Shown: one piece after another, positions 8,705 to 20,193 of the stretch | Layout of the letters: every line of letters starts with the position of its first letter | How positions within the stretch are numbered: position 1 is the stretch's first letter | Assembly (NCBI GenBank): GCA_015852425.1 | Contig: JAAAIG010000393.1 | Span: forward strand, 1-33,850 | DNA length: 33,850 bases | Source of the DNA: Gryganskiella cystojenkinii | Taxonomy: Eukaryota > Mortierellomycota > Mortierellomycetes > Mortierellales > Mortierellaceae | Reading direction: 5' to 3' | Translations under genes and position numbers: made by a program | Notes under the pieces: generated by a model | Databases searched by the model: none | What the model was told of the DNA's origin: nothing | The model's input: only the letters and a program-made list of their open reading frames with translations

Positions 8705-11700
8705 GCTGTTGTTGCTGCTGCTGCTGCAGGGGCATGTTGTTATTGGGTAACCCCAGGGCCATGACCTTACTCCGAAGTTCCAGATCGAGATCGTACATCT
8801 CTTGTTGGGTGAGCAGGTGCTGATGCGTTGAGAGATGCACATGGTATTCGCTCAATTTCTGCAACTGGGCCTCGTTCCACTCTTGCTGCCAAAAGCCATC
8901 ATTGCCGCTGACTTGTTGCTGTTGTTGGCCATATGCCATGCCCGTCATACCACCCAACACGACACCATCGAGTTCTTCCAGTGGAGATCCGACGCCACCT
9001 GCAATTTGGTGAGGGTGTTGCTGTTGCTGTTGCGATCGGAGGGTATGTTGATGCTGTCTCGCAAAATAGGTTTCCTGATCGGGTCCAGTACTTGGGTACC
9101 CATGACTGCTCACAAAACCGCTGTCTGCGGTAGTCGCCCCACCGTCACTCGAGAATGTGGGCATACCACCGGCGGGATTAGAACCTCGATGAGGTAATTG
9201 TGTAGGCCGACCTTGGAACGAGAATCCATCGGCACCATAGGGTGGGTATCCGCCGCTGGTTGGCGAGGTGAAGTCGGAGTGAGCGCTTTGGTGACCACCA
9301 CCAGGAGTTATGGTTGTTGTCATCATGCTTTCGTATCCAGCGGTGGCTGTAGTCACATAAGAGGACGTGTCTAGTGTTGGGTGCTGCTGATGATGCTGTT
9401 GGTGCTGGCTTCGAGGCATACCCGATTCCTGTGATGAGAATCGGTGGTGATTTGAACCGAGGCGGGGAACGGCGGTATCACTGCGACCGGCCATGCTTGG
9501 GTGAGCTGGATGTTGGACAGAGGTCAGCTGTGGCCGTTGCGGTTGCTGTTGCTGTTGGAGGGCTGTCTTTTGTTGCTGAGCGGAGAAGTGACCAGACATC
9601 CGACGATTATCAACCTCGTCGTGATCGCTCTCTTCTTCCTCCTCCTCGTTGTCCTCCTCGCCTTCAAACTCGGCCTCACCCATGGCTTTCTCCGCCTCCT
9701 CGTCTTCCTCAGAAGTATACTCATCTGAGTCGACGGTCGGGTCCGTGCTCTCTCGGGCTGGTGAGCTATTGGTCGATTGGAAAGGCGACTGTTCGTTCGA
9801 GGGTGGAGATTCGGGAACTTGAATATTAAAAGCCTCGACCTTGACATCCGAGAGCTTCGTGACACCATCATATCCATGTGGGACAAACTTGACCAATACA
9901 TCGCGCTCAAGACTGGACGAGGCCCGAATAATATCGACCAGCATGATCTTGACCTCATCACAATGCAGTTGAGCACTTTCCTCTCTACCCAGGACCTTGC
10001 TCGCGACAATGTTTGCGAACGCTCCTGCAGCGACTGGCAGGATTACGTGGGAGTTCATCCGGGTCATAGGTCGCGTGCAGTAAATGTTCTTGATCCCTAA
10101 TGCGGCATCATAACAGTAGGAGCTCCAGATACCATGAATGCCGAGTTCACGATGGGACTCATGCAACTGGAAGGTGTGATGGAGTGAGATCTCAAACATG
10201 TAGCTGATCGCATGATAGAATTTACAGAATCTGGATTGACGTTCGATCGCTTGAATGTCCGTAGGCGTGATCCGGAGTTCCTTGGGCAGCGTCCGGGTGC
10301 GCCATTCGATCAACTGTTCACGGGCCTCGTCGACTTTTGTATGGGGTCGTTCTCGGGTCGCTGTACAGGTGATGTCTGCAATCTTGGACGCGATTTCGTA
10401 CATGGGGACGAAATGTTGGAGGTTTTGAATGCCCTCGAAATCATCCTGCATCTGACCCTGGAAATCAGGAACTTGATCGGAGGCGAGTCGGACCGGGAAC
10501 GGGACATCGTAGTCGTTTGAGGTAATAAAGGGCGACTGGTGACTGAGCGAATAACCCGAACAGACAATCACAACTGAGAAAAAGACGCGATGACCGAGTT
10601 CGATCGTATCGGGGGTATGACTTTCGCCGTTGTAGGGCATTTGGTAGTAGAGTCCATTCCTGCGCTGTAGGTTCAATCCTGCAGAAACGGAGTGAGCCAA
10701 CGCGACCAAGTTGTGAACTTTGTCGTAATTAGCGACCGAGGAGTAAAACCCTGTGAGGACCAGATAGCACTGACAATTCTCCATCGTCGAGTTGAAGACA
10801 TCCTGTGCGTTAAAGTGCAAGAACTTGCGGATCATACTCGTGCCATAGTTGGGCTCCATCTTGTTGATGATGTTTTGGGATCCAATCTCTTGGCGGAACG
10901 CGAAACCCGTAGCGAGGACACAGGCGAGAAGTTTTTGAACCTTTAACGTCACGAGTTGTTCATAGTCCATGACTTGAGCCATAAAAGCCTTGCGGCTCAT
11001 AATTGGGATATAGTAGTTGAAGTAGTTGAAATAGCAATCGATCAAGAGCTTTTCGACAGGACCAATTTCGGAAATCAGTTCCTTGTCGTTCTTGAAATCC
11101 GAAGGTGGAGGTTCGTAACGGGGGAGGTTGATCACCTGAGAGAGGATCGGACCAAAATTGGTATTTGTCCCCGCAATGTCCAATTCTCCCATTCGGGCCA
11201 CGATGATTTCAGCACCCTAATAGCGAATAATAGATCGTCGGACAATGTGAAATATTTGTGGAGCATAGTCAGTAATGAGCAGGTCAACACAAGGGATCTC
11301 CCCTATCGAGTCCGGACATACGTTATGGAATAGCGGAGGACAGTTAGTTATGCTGGGAAGAGGAAACAAAAAAAAATTACTCACCCTGAGTCGTTGGGTA
11401 TTCTCTTGTTTCTTCATCAACACATAGGCGTCATGGATCTTCTTTTTGCTTGCGCTTAGCGTGTAAATGCAGCGTATTGAGGTCGCCTCACAGGAAAAAC
11501 ATGGCTCTAGACCATCGCACTAACAAGAGAGAGATACAAGGTCGAGAGCGGGAAGAAGATTTTGAGTGATCAAGAGACCAATGGATGCATTCGTCGCGGG
11601 TGTCCGTGCTCTTTTCGCTGGTGCAAAACGACAACTGTTTTAGATCGCAATGCAAAACATAAAAAAATGCAAGATAAACAAAAACGAAAAAAGGTCGATC

Positions 11701-12596
11701 CTGACGGAGATGCGGACCAAATAATTTCAGTGTCAAATAGCCCATGGTTCCCCTGTTCTTGGCTCTCGCATAACTCGGCTCCTCATTCGCTGTGGCGAAG
11801 AAGGAGTCGGTCACAAGAGCAAAATACATTGCCTGAGGATGAAGAAACATGTACCGCAAGAAAAAAAAAATAATAATCAAGGAACAGAGTTTTTGTTGTC
11901 CGAACAACAGGTGGCGTCTGTTCTTTCTGTTCCTTCCATCTTAAAAATCGTCCGTCTCAATCTCCCACTCAAACAGTCATATTTTGTTTGAACGTTGTGA
12001 AAGAGGCAGTATAAATCAAAGGGATCCACCACAGGATTTTTTTTTGAGAGCCAACGGTTCAAAAAAAAGCAGAGCGCGCCATCGCCAGTGAAGTAGTGAT
12101 CTTGAACGGTGGTTGGTTGGTTTTGATGAAAAGTGGAGTCCCTGTTACGTTTTCTTTTCTTTCTTGCAAGCAAAATATACACGCGCACGCTAATCAAAAC
12201 GACCAAAGGGCCTGAACCATTCGAGATTCACCTTCTTACCTTTCGATGGCCATCCTTGCAAGAATCACAGGCGTTCACTTGGACTTTTTTCTCTCCAGTG
12301 GGCTGTTGCTGGTCGGTCGTTGTGGAGGATGCCTCAAGCTTCGGTTTCTTTCCGGTGTGCGTCCTCTTCTTTGGTGTGGCTCCCGTTGTTGTTGGCGCTG
12401 CCGAAGAAGTAGAAGCTTTTGATCCCTTTGAGGATGAACCAGCGGCGGACGCGGCTGTTCCAGACTGAGAGGAGGAGGCTGTAGAGTATTGATGCTGTTG
12501 CTGTTGCTGGGTCAAGTGGTTGCTGTGGTGACTGGACGACGAAGCATGAAATCCACCATCAGGTCCCCTTGTAGGTTGACTTGGTTTTGGCGGCAT
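7722..12596 (-). CDS. Zn2Cys6 fungal transcription factor with Fungal_trans domain and poly-Q tracts
   Basis: A DNA-binding regulator of the Gal4-type class, acting in the nucleus. Exons 12240-12596, 11385-11519 and 7722-11216 splice in phase 0 to 1328 residues; introns are 720 and 168 bp. The zinc cluster is complete only after splicing. ACDSCKDGHRK ends exon 1 and CDGLEPCFSCEATSIRC opens exon 2, giving Cys 110, 113, 120, 126, 129 and 136 (C-x2-C-x6-C-x5-C-x2-C-x6-C). A basic linker (SASKKK) follows. Exon 3 carries a Fungal_trans (middle homology) region from about residue 200 to 480, including LLIDCYFNYFNYYIPIMSRK and GHRVFFSVVIVCSGYSLS. Then come an acidic stretch (plus-strand 9590-9740) and several poly-Q tracts up to 22 Gln, which suggest activation or condensation activity. 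Target genes cannot be read. The start is the first ATG of exon 1. I do not assign a named orthologue. Confidence 0.9.
8451..8556 (-). repeat. CAG/CAA repeat encoding interrupted poly-Q
   Basis: An imperfect trinucleotide repeat on the coding strand of the zinc-cluster factor. It encodes runs of Gln broken by His, Leu and Arg. CAG and CAA codons are mixed, which usually limits slippage. It lies C-terminal to the longest tract. Confidence 0.9.
8607..8729 (-). repeat. Longest CAG/CAA tract: 22 consecutive Gln, then His-Gln repeats
   Basis: Counted on the plus strand, codon-frame positions 8661-8726 give 22 uninterrupted Gln codons, mostly CAA with some CAG. They are followed by alternating His-Gln and a further Gln block. 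It is the longest poly-Q tract in the zinc-cluster factor and the likeliest site of length variation among isolates. Confidence 0.92.
9590..9740 (-). other. Acidic low-complexity segment inside the zinc-cluster factor
   Basis: Reads as a Glu/Asp block (for example DSDEYTSEEDEEAEKAMGE, then a second run with six Glu in a row). It lies between the Fungal_trans domain and the poly-Q region. Such segments often act as transcriptional activation regions; here that is an inference from composition. Confidence 0.7.
11520..12239 (-). other. 720-bp intron inside the zinc cluster
   Basis: The donor is gtaag after the codon for Lys119 and the acceptor is ttgttag before Cys120. It is by far the longest intron of the factor. 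It holds no domain on either strand; open frames at 11488-11907 and 11877-12206 are not supported. A/T-rich runs are frequent. Confidence 0.8.
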
Positions 12597-15345
12597 GTAG
12601 AGTGTTATGCGGTATTTGTGATGATTTCTGGTTTGTATATTTTTTTTGTTATTGATAAGGTTGGTTCCCGAAGGTCAGATATGAGATTTTTGGGAAGGAT
12701 AGGAGTCGAAAAAAGAGTTGGGTTCGGCTGTTTAGCCTCCTGTGTCTGTTCTTAAAAGTCTCGGTTATTTCTATTTCTCGGGTCTCCGCAGACGGTTAGA
12801 TGGATGCAGATTGAGGGGCAGAAAGGGATCACAGAGGACGGGTGGAATGAGGTCGGAGTGGTTATCGACGAATGGATGCAAGAGGGGTGGGCTGAGGACG
12901 AGGGAGTGAAGCAGACAGATGGATGGTGAGGAATGAAAAAAAGAAGAAAGGGGAAGAAAGAAGAATGGCAAAGTTGGTGTGCACAGCGGCAAGAAGAAGA
13001 AAGAGAGAAAGCTCCAACGAAAGAAGGTTAAAAATGAACGTGAATGCGAAGGACAGGGGTTGCTCCCACGTCTTTAATCTCTTTCCTTGCATTGAAAACA
13101 AAATCCTGCATGCACACCTCCCTGTTGCTCTTGGACCGTGTCCAGTTACTTCTTATTCTTTGATGCCGCATAATATCCATCACACTCACATTCACACTTG
13201 ACAGAGCCTTCATGGAACGACTGCTTCCCAACAACCCATTGATTGCTCATCTCTTGTATTTTGTTTGCTTTGACCAGTATTTCATAAGTTGGGGATAGAT
13301 ACATGATTGGCCTGGGTGACGACCTGTTAAGTGTCAAAAGTGACCGAGAATCCATCCGATTTGATATTGAATGATTTCACCAATTGGATCGATATGCGAG
13401 ACACACGGACAGAGCATTCAAAAAAGTGATCGTGACCAAGCGGACAACAATAGCTTTCCCTGTGGCACCGACAATTGGAGCTGAGCAAAAGAACTCCCGC
13501 CCTCCTCAACCCTTCCGAAAAAACGTGGATCACAAGTTTTCTCGAAAAGGGATTCTTTGAGATCAGCGGGCGAGCAAAAAGCCAAAAGCAAGAAAGAGAT
13601 GAGCAATAATCCGTCAAGTCAACAAATCGAACAACCCAGATTCCAAGTTTCCAAAAGTCAAGCATGGAAGAAACGAAATTGAGGGGTGAGTTTCCACTTT
13701 GTGTTCATTTTCTTGCCAATTTGTCGTCGTCCCTTGCGAGTCTAGGTGTGTATGCGTGAGTCTTTTCGTGTTACTCTTACACTATTTTTGCTTTGTGATT
13801 GTTGTTACTCACTCCCACCCTGTGCCTCCTCAAGTTTTTTTTTGTCCCACAAACATCTGCTCGGCGGCTTTTCGCCGATTTGGCACAAAGTTGTTTTTTA
13901 ATTATCATTGCTGATTGCTCTTCAACAACCAGCCTTTTGGTCTTTGTTTTTCTGTTTTCTGGCAAGTTACAACACTCTCTTCAACCCCTCAAAGGCTCAG
14001 ACGTCGGCCTCAACTTGTTCTGCCACGCGCTTCTCCAATTGAAAATTTTCTGGACGTTTTTCCTTCGTCCTCCATCCCAATCGCGTCGGACAACACTTGT
14101 GATTTGACAGATTTTTTTTTTCTTTTCTTCCCGCGTCTGCCTCGCAATTGAGTTTCCTTCACTAGCTCAGAACCTTGGTCTGGATTGCTGTCGCCAATCA
14201 TTGAACTTCTGAGGAATCATTAGCAGCCTTGATGACCCCTCTTATCTCAAGCCCAAGAAGACAAGAAATAAATAAATAAGGCGACCTTCATTTGCGACGC
14301 CTTTGAAGTTAAATTGTCCCCCCCCACTTCCCCCGACTTCGCCATGATTCATTCCAAAGAAAAAAAGAATCAATCAATGATCGACAATTATGATTTTTTT
14401 GTTTTGCCCCAGCCCTACTAGAAAACCTAGTTGGAAGTTTTTCTCAATCTCCAGTTTCACACGCCCTCATGAAGAGAAAAGTCGACAGGAAGCGTTCATT
14501 TTTTTATACGCCTCCGCTTGTTGAGTTTTATTTAAGATGCAGCTGCACGGTTCAATTGCAAAGGCCTCCTAGAGCATCGTCCCACACTGAACTTTTTCAG
14601 AGCTTTGGAGTAGCAGAACAAGTGTATGGAAGAGAATACCATACCATTTGGGACTGGAAGGGGATAAAATAGGCTGAATAACGAAAGGCTGAAGCGCACC
14701 ATTTCACTTACTACACTGTACAGTACTTGTTTAATTTTATCTGGCGGGCGAGGGCTAAAAAAGCTTGTTCATGACCCCGTCTCCTCGATCGATCGGTTCC
14801 TTTTTTTTTGTCTCGAGGGCGTTTGTTTGCGTTTGTCCATTCTCGATAGAATGCATTGGGTCGATAGGAAATCATAAGTTGACATAATCGTTGGCGGGAA
14901 AAAATATATTGGTAAGAGACGTGGAATCTGGGCTGTGCTCTTATCGAATTCACCTTCGGTGTTGTTACATTGCCCTACTAATATTCCTTGCGAAGAACAA
15001 GGGCACATCATTATTTCTGATTCTGGAATGTCGCCATTCCCTACAGCATCAGCAGAAACGCGGTTTGGAGTGTTGGATGCTTTTTTTGGAGACATGAAAA
15101 AATGACAAAGATTCTATGCTTTATGCTTGTGAAAAAATTGCGAAGAAGAAAAAGCGAGAGAGAGAGCGGGGAGGAGGGTCATGAAAAACCTACGTACTTG
15201 GGAAAGGTGCATTTCGAGCGGCATGCTTATGCGCGACAAAGAGGAAGCATGCCAGTGCTCGTAATATTTGCCGGAGAGAAAACAAAGAATGGCATAAACG
15301 GAATTGTCGCGACGAGGCAGAAACGATATCCTGCTAGGGGAAGGA
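12597..15345. other. 2.7-kb region without a recognisable gene; upstream region of the Zn2Cys6 factor
   Basis: This lies upstream of the minus-strand factor and downstream of the small membrane protein on the same strand. On the plus strand, 12780-13030 is purine-rich, i.e. pyrimidine-rich in the factor's leader direction. 13690-14160 is T-rich. Short frames (such as 13799-14107 plus and 14769-15095 minus) have no domain and biased composition. A tiny frame at 13663 followed by ggtgagt looks like a start plus splice donor, but no second exon was found. The length suits an extended promoter and leader of a regulated factor, or an unrecognised non-coding transcript. Confidence 0.4.
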
Positions 15346-15612
15346 CTACCGCTTACGCAACAACTTTGTGGCCTGACATCCGACGATTCCCATCACAGCG
15401 ACGACCGAGATCAAGGTCAAACCCATGGTTATGACCGCCCTCCTCGTCGACGTGATCTTGGCGTACTTCTTTTGATCTCGTCTTGCCCTTGCTCGTTCTT
15501 CAGTCCGGGTCATCTCGTTATCGTGGTATCCATGACCTGAGTCATCATCTGTGCTGTCCCCTGGTGCTGTCCCTGACTCTGGTGATGGTCTTGCTCTTGA
15601 AAGTCTACCCTT
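15346..15612 (-). CDS. Small single-pass membrane protein, C-terminal exon (partial model)
   Basis: I do not recognise the family. After an acceptor (caatag) the exon is open for 88 codons. It reads a Ser/Pro/Asp-rich stretch, then a basic helix (RTEERARARRDQKKYAKI), then a hydrophobic span (AVITMGLTLISVVAVMGIVG), and ends QATKLLRKR. A charged segment, one membrane span and a short basic tail are what a small organelle or secretory-pathway membrane protein would show. The 5' exon was not found in 15613-16150. Translation could also start at the internal ATG of MTRTEERARARR, giving about 55 residues. It sits downstream of the acyltransferase on the same strand. The gene is plausible but not secure. 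Confidence 0.4.
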   Translation of the reverse strand, partial: KGRLSRARPSPESGTAPGDSTDDDSGHGYHDNEMTRTEERARARRDQKKYAKITSTRRAVITMGLTLISVVAVMGIVGCQATKLLRKR

Positions 15613-16152
15613 CTATTGTTGGTGGCGAAAGAAGAAAAAAAACCATGGCGCGGTAGAAGATATTTTTTTTCGATCGAACGTAAACATTCGCGGAGGAGAA
15701 GGTCCGAGAGAAGAACAAGGAAAGAGAAGAAAAGGAGAAATTAAAACTCGGTAGGCCGACTGTACAGAAAGAAGCCCCAATGATGTAACTTGGGATGAGA
15801 TTCTCGTGGACTGCACTGCATTAAAACCCCCCAAATCTCCCAGCATAGCTCGCACAGGATCGCAAAAATATAACGCAGAAAGCATGCTTGAGTAAGCAAA
15901 CTTCCACCTCTGACATTCAGCAGCCATTGAGTTCAACTATGCGCACGGACTACCGATCGTCAACAACCACAAAAGGCAACGAAAAAGAAAAAGTTAAAGG
16001 ATAGGAAGAAGAAGGAATTAACTCCTGGAAAAGCATATCCACGAGCTTAATGATGTCCGCGCAAAAAAAAAAAACACAAAAAAGTTGTGAAGGAAGGCGT
16101 CATTTTTTCAAAAGTGAAGAACAAAAAACGAGCAGACCAAGGACTGAATGTT
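15613..16152. other. Spacer and possible 5' exon region between acyltransferase and small membrane protein
   Basis: This holds the 3' flank of the acyltransferase (A/T-rich, with an A run at about 16063-16074 on the plus strand) and should contain the start of the small membrane protein. An open minus frame at 15613-15936 has no domain, and I found no donor that joins it in phase to the exon at 15612. No RNA gene or repeat is recognisable. Confidence 0.35.
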
Positions 16153-19100
16153 TTATAATTTTGGTGCTCCGTCGCCAGTTTTTTTGGGTGCTGGGTTGGC
16201 CATGGGTACCTTTACCGGCGCGGGTGAGTTGGCAACGACCTCTGCGAAGCGCAAGACACGGGAAGAGACTGTAACAACCACAATAAGAAACAAATTGGTC
16301 AGATTCGTTAAAGCAAGTAAAAAAAAAGCCTTTGTCAAGCAGCAAAATATCCGTTGGTCAAACTCTTTTTACCTGTGGCGTTGTCACGACGGTTCTTGCC
16401 TTCACGACGGAAGGTTCCGATATGTTCTACCATATCCCAGAGAGCACCATGGGCAATGACATGACCATCAGCGCCTCGACTGGGGATGAAATCTGGATGA
16501 AGCGCGACCTTAGTCCTCTCCTTGGCGTTCGTCGGCTTCTTGATCATCAAGATGCCATAGTCTGCGAGACGGTTGAATCCGTTCTTAAGCGTCTCCATGT
16601 TCACAGACTCGAAATACGAGAGATCGCCCTGGTAGTAAAGCGTCTTGCCAAACATCTGGGTCTTCTCCATGAACACGCGTTCCTCAATCCAGTTCAGCTG
16701 AGGTTCTCCGTTCGCGTCGACCTGGTGAGGCAGGCTCTTGGCGCTTGGGATGAGGGTATACAAAGAAACGGCGGCGAGCCAGTAGGTCTCGACGAAGGGC
16801 CACAGCAAGAAACAATAGAAATCTTGCATGAAAAAAATTAGGATGATGTTAGAATGGCGGTTCGGATAGCTCGAATCAATGTCAATGAATTGATTACAGT
16901 TTTGATTCAATTGCGTTCCTTACCATAGTTCTCTCTACCAATAGCACGCTCCGCATCTGAGAGTCCAACGTTGCCCTCGCTGTCGATCTCGATCACGTTT
17001 GCCTTTTTCAGGTAATTGAGGGTATGTTCCAAATTGCTCTGGATGTCGCCAGGGTTATAAATAAAGTCTGTCTTGAGCAGTCGACTCATGAACGTGACCT
17101 CACGGAGCAAGTCATCCCGACTAATGCATTGAGTCGATTTCGCACCTCCAATCTTGATACGTGTGTACATGGTGATCGCGACAATTGCCTCGTGGACGAA
17201 AAGGTGGATGAGCTGGTTGCGGTAGAACGAAAGCTCGAAGCGCTTGACGGCGTAAAAGACAGGCTCGAGCAAGTTCTTCTGAAGCGCCACCAAATCCTTG
17301 AGGACACCCAGAGCTCTGTCGACGACGACACCAGTCTCCATACCGCTAAAGTTCGCAACTCGACCGCCCTTGGCGAGAATCTCGCGCTTCAACCAGTCCA
17401 CACGACGAATAAGCTCATTGCGACCAACACCCTGTTATCCAATAATGAAAAAGGCATTAGTTCTAACGCTCAATAAGACAATACAATGCTCTTTGGTATG
17501 GTGGGGATACATGAAGTAAATAGTAAACGTACTCGGCCACGAAGAGTCAAAATAACGGTACCGACCAAGGCAGTGGGCATGACGACCGACACAGAGTTCT
17601 AAAGTTGCAGTATAGAGTTGATGAGTATTGAAATGAGCCTCTTCAAACCATGAGAGGTACCAAGGGCACGCTCGCCACTTACGATGTCAGCCAAGACCTT
17701 GTATCCGAGGGCCTTCAAGAGCTGAGCTTTTGCCTCGCTACTGGTCTTCTCGCGATCATTAACGATCCTACTTGAGAAAAAAGTAGGCCATAGAGTTAGT
17801 TCTCGCTTTTGATCTGCAGTGGAGGTCCCTTTGAGCAAAACGTTCAATTCGAAGATACTTACTCTCGACGCTCAATCTCGTGATTCATAAAGTTGCGCAA
17901 GCTATATGGTTTGGCGAAACGAACATCAATGCGTCCCATCTTGAGCTGAAGAAGTCTCGAATTTGTGATGACGCCCCAAAGACTCTCCTTCTCCTTTGGA
18001 ATTCCGAGCAACTCGTTGATATATGTCTCGGTCTCGATAACCTTGTCGTATCCGATGGAAATTGGCACAATATAACAATCCTGAACACGGTCCGAGAGCA
18101 TAGCGTCCATGATGATCTTTAGAACTATGTGTCACAGAAAGAAAACACGCATTGCGACGTTAGTTGATCTCTCTGAAACAAAAAAGATATACAAAATGAG
18201 ACCTCCAGTTACGATGCACATACCTCCAAGTTTTGGTGGCAAAAGCTTTCCGGTTCTGCTACGAGTACCCTCGATGAAGCATTCAATATTGTATCCACCT
18301 TCCAATAGTTCCTGGACGTACTCGTTGACGATCGTAGTATAGAGTTGATCATCCGCCCATGAACGACGAATGAAGAAGGCGCCGGCTCCCTTGAGCGCCT
18401 TTCCAACGACGGGCATATCCAAGTTGTCGCCGGCAGCGATGTGGGGCAAGGCGAGACCCATGCGGAAAAAGATATACGAGATGACCAAGTAGTCAATATG
18501 GGACTTGTGGCAAGGCAAGACGACCATCGAGTACTTCTTCTCTGCACAGTATTCAGCCACGCGCCTCAGCTCCAAAAACTCGGATTCTTTGATATGAATA
18601 CCCTGATGGTACATTCTCACGAGGATATTGTTGATCAGGAAGGCGAAAAATCTTAAATGCGTTGGTGGCAAGAGCAAGACGTTTTTTTTGAGTCAGTGAA
18701 CGGTACGTCCCGCGAGCTATCAAGAGACTTGGAATAGTAAGTATGGGAGTCTTACCTGATGAATTTCATGCTGTTCATATCGCAGACGAGCTTGTCAATG
18801 TTGGTCTTTGCAACGGCGACCAATTCCGATTCCAAAGTCTTGCGACGAGCCTCGATATCCTCCGGCCGCATAGGTCGAGCCTTGGGCTTATAGTTTTTCT
18901 TTCCAGCGTTTGCCGCCACTTCAGCGTCGTGAGCCTCCTGTTTTTGACGGATCAATACATCCAGTTGTTTGTTGGCCATGGTTTTGATTAATTCATTGAC
19001 TATATCGGTTAAGAAAGAGGATGTCAATTAACACGTAAACAATAATCCCTTAATATCTCGCAAATCTTTGTGACAAAAACCAACAGGACACGAGCCAACA

Positions 19101-20193
19101 AATAAGGTCGAAAACAGTTGAGCGAAGCACGTGAATGAGAGTAGTGTTCCTTTACCTTTTTCGCTGGCAAGGATGCGTTCCTTGAAAGTTGCTGAAAAGC
19201 CCTCATAAAAGATGCGGGTTCCAACGTAATTGCTGTAGCTTCTCCAGCCCTAATGTTAAGAAAGAATAAGGTCCGAGGTGAGTTGAAGCCATATTTTGAA
19301 GGGAATTCCAGGCATCCATGTCCTTGTCCAACTATGGCCCGCTTTTCTGAGCTAGGGTCAAAGCGTAATCCTTCCTTAATGTTTTTTGTGTATCTTCAAA
19401 GAGCAGGGGTGTTTGTTAGTCCCGGATACGGCCAGTACTTTTGTGGGGGGAGGACAGAGCGTGTGGAAAAAAAAAATTGAATTTGTCGAGTGATGAGGCT
19501 GCCCGCTTTGTAGGATGACAAAAAAAAAAGAACCTGTGGCACGCTCCTGAAAGGAAAAGTCGTGTGGTCCAATCCAGCACCTTTCCTCCAATTGCAACTT
19601 GCTCATGGCGCCTGTATCGTTTCGTGCAAGCAACACACATACCGTTCCTTGATAAAAAGCAGCGGTCTGAACAACAAAGCCGACGGGGTCTTCTCTGATT
19701 CTTCCGGCATGTTTCTTACTAAGGATGCCGGCTCCCGCATACGAAAAGAAAATTGTACAGGCATGGTCCGAGCAGATAGAGGAAAAAAAAGAGAGCAAAA
19801 AGATAGATAACGGGTCTTCTTTCGTTAGAAATCGGTACTTCCTCTTTCGAAAGTTTGTGTGCTTGTTGGTGAATGAGTAGAGAAAAGAACTTGCGTAATA
19901 TTTTCGACGCCGGCCTCGTCATTGTCGGGATCGTGATCCTGCGTTGTTGTAACATGCACTCCTCCTGCAGGTGAACTTGGCGCGATTGGAGAGGTCTCTG
20001 CAGAAGGTGGACAAGAGGAATCGACCTGTTGAGCTGGGACAATGGGCATGACGTTCTTGAGAGGCTTCAACTCCAGAACGGGTGCTGTCACTACTGGTGC
20101 CGGAGTCGGCGCTGTGGTCGAGGTCGAGGCGTGGTCTGGTCCATTGCCCTGATGGGTGTTGTTGTTATTGTTGGTATTGCTGCCAGAGGCCAT
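16153..20193 (-). CDS. PlsB-type glycerol-3-phosphate / dihydroxyacetone-phosphate acyltransferase
   Basis: Transfers an acyl chain to glycerol-3-phosphate (or DHAP), the first step of glycerolipid synthesis, at a membrane. Eleven exons splice to 876 residues with every phase closing: 19891-20193, 19643-19714, 19156-19249, 18756-18999, 18224-18651, 17863-18124, 17683-17770, 17533-17598, 16924-17431, 16373-16822, 16153-16268. The family motifs occur in order. Block I is LPCHKSHIDYLV with His286 and Asp291 (H-x4-D). Block II is GAFFIRRSW (328-336), block III FIEGTRSRTGK (363-373) and block IV IVPISIGYDKV (399-409). The long C-terminal part (INSVSVVMPTALVGTVIL and beyond) matches PlsB/GPAM/GNPAT rather than the short PlsC-like yeast Gat1/Sct1. 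The N-terminal 100 residues are low-complexity Asn/Thr/Pro. The protein ends in Pro-Lys-Leu, a possible peroxisomal signal. Least certain is the first intron (19715-19890). Confidence 0.92.

Noticed and set aside
8306..8842. 178-codon minus frame rich in Asn and Ser
   Set aside because: It is the CAG/CAA poly-Q tract of the zinc-cluster factor read one base out of frame.
11488..12206. Open frames on the minus strand inside the zinc-cluster factor region
   Set aside because: They lie in the 720-bp intron; they have no domain, and the intron's splice sites restore an exact Zn2Cys6 motif.
13799..14201. Plus- and minus-strand frames of 60-100 codons
   Set aside because: Composition is dominated by homopolymer-derived Phe, Leu or Lys, with no domain and no supporting splice structure.
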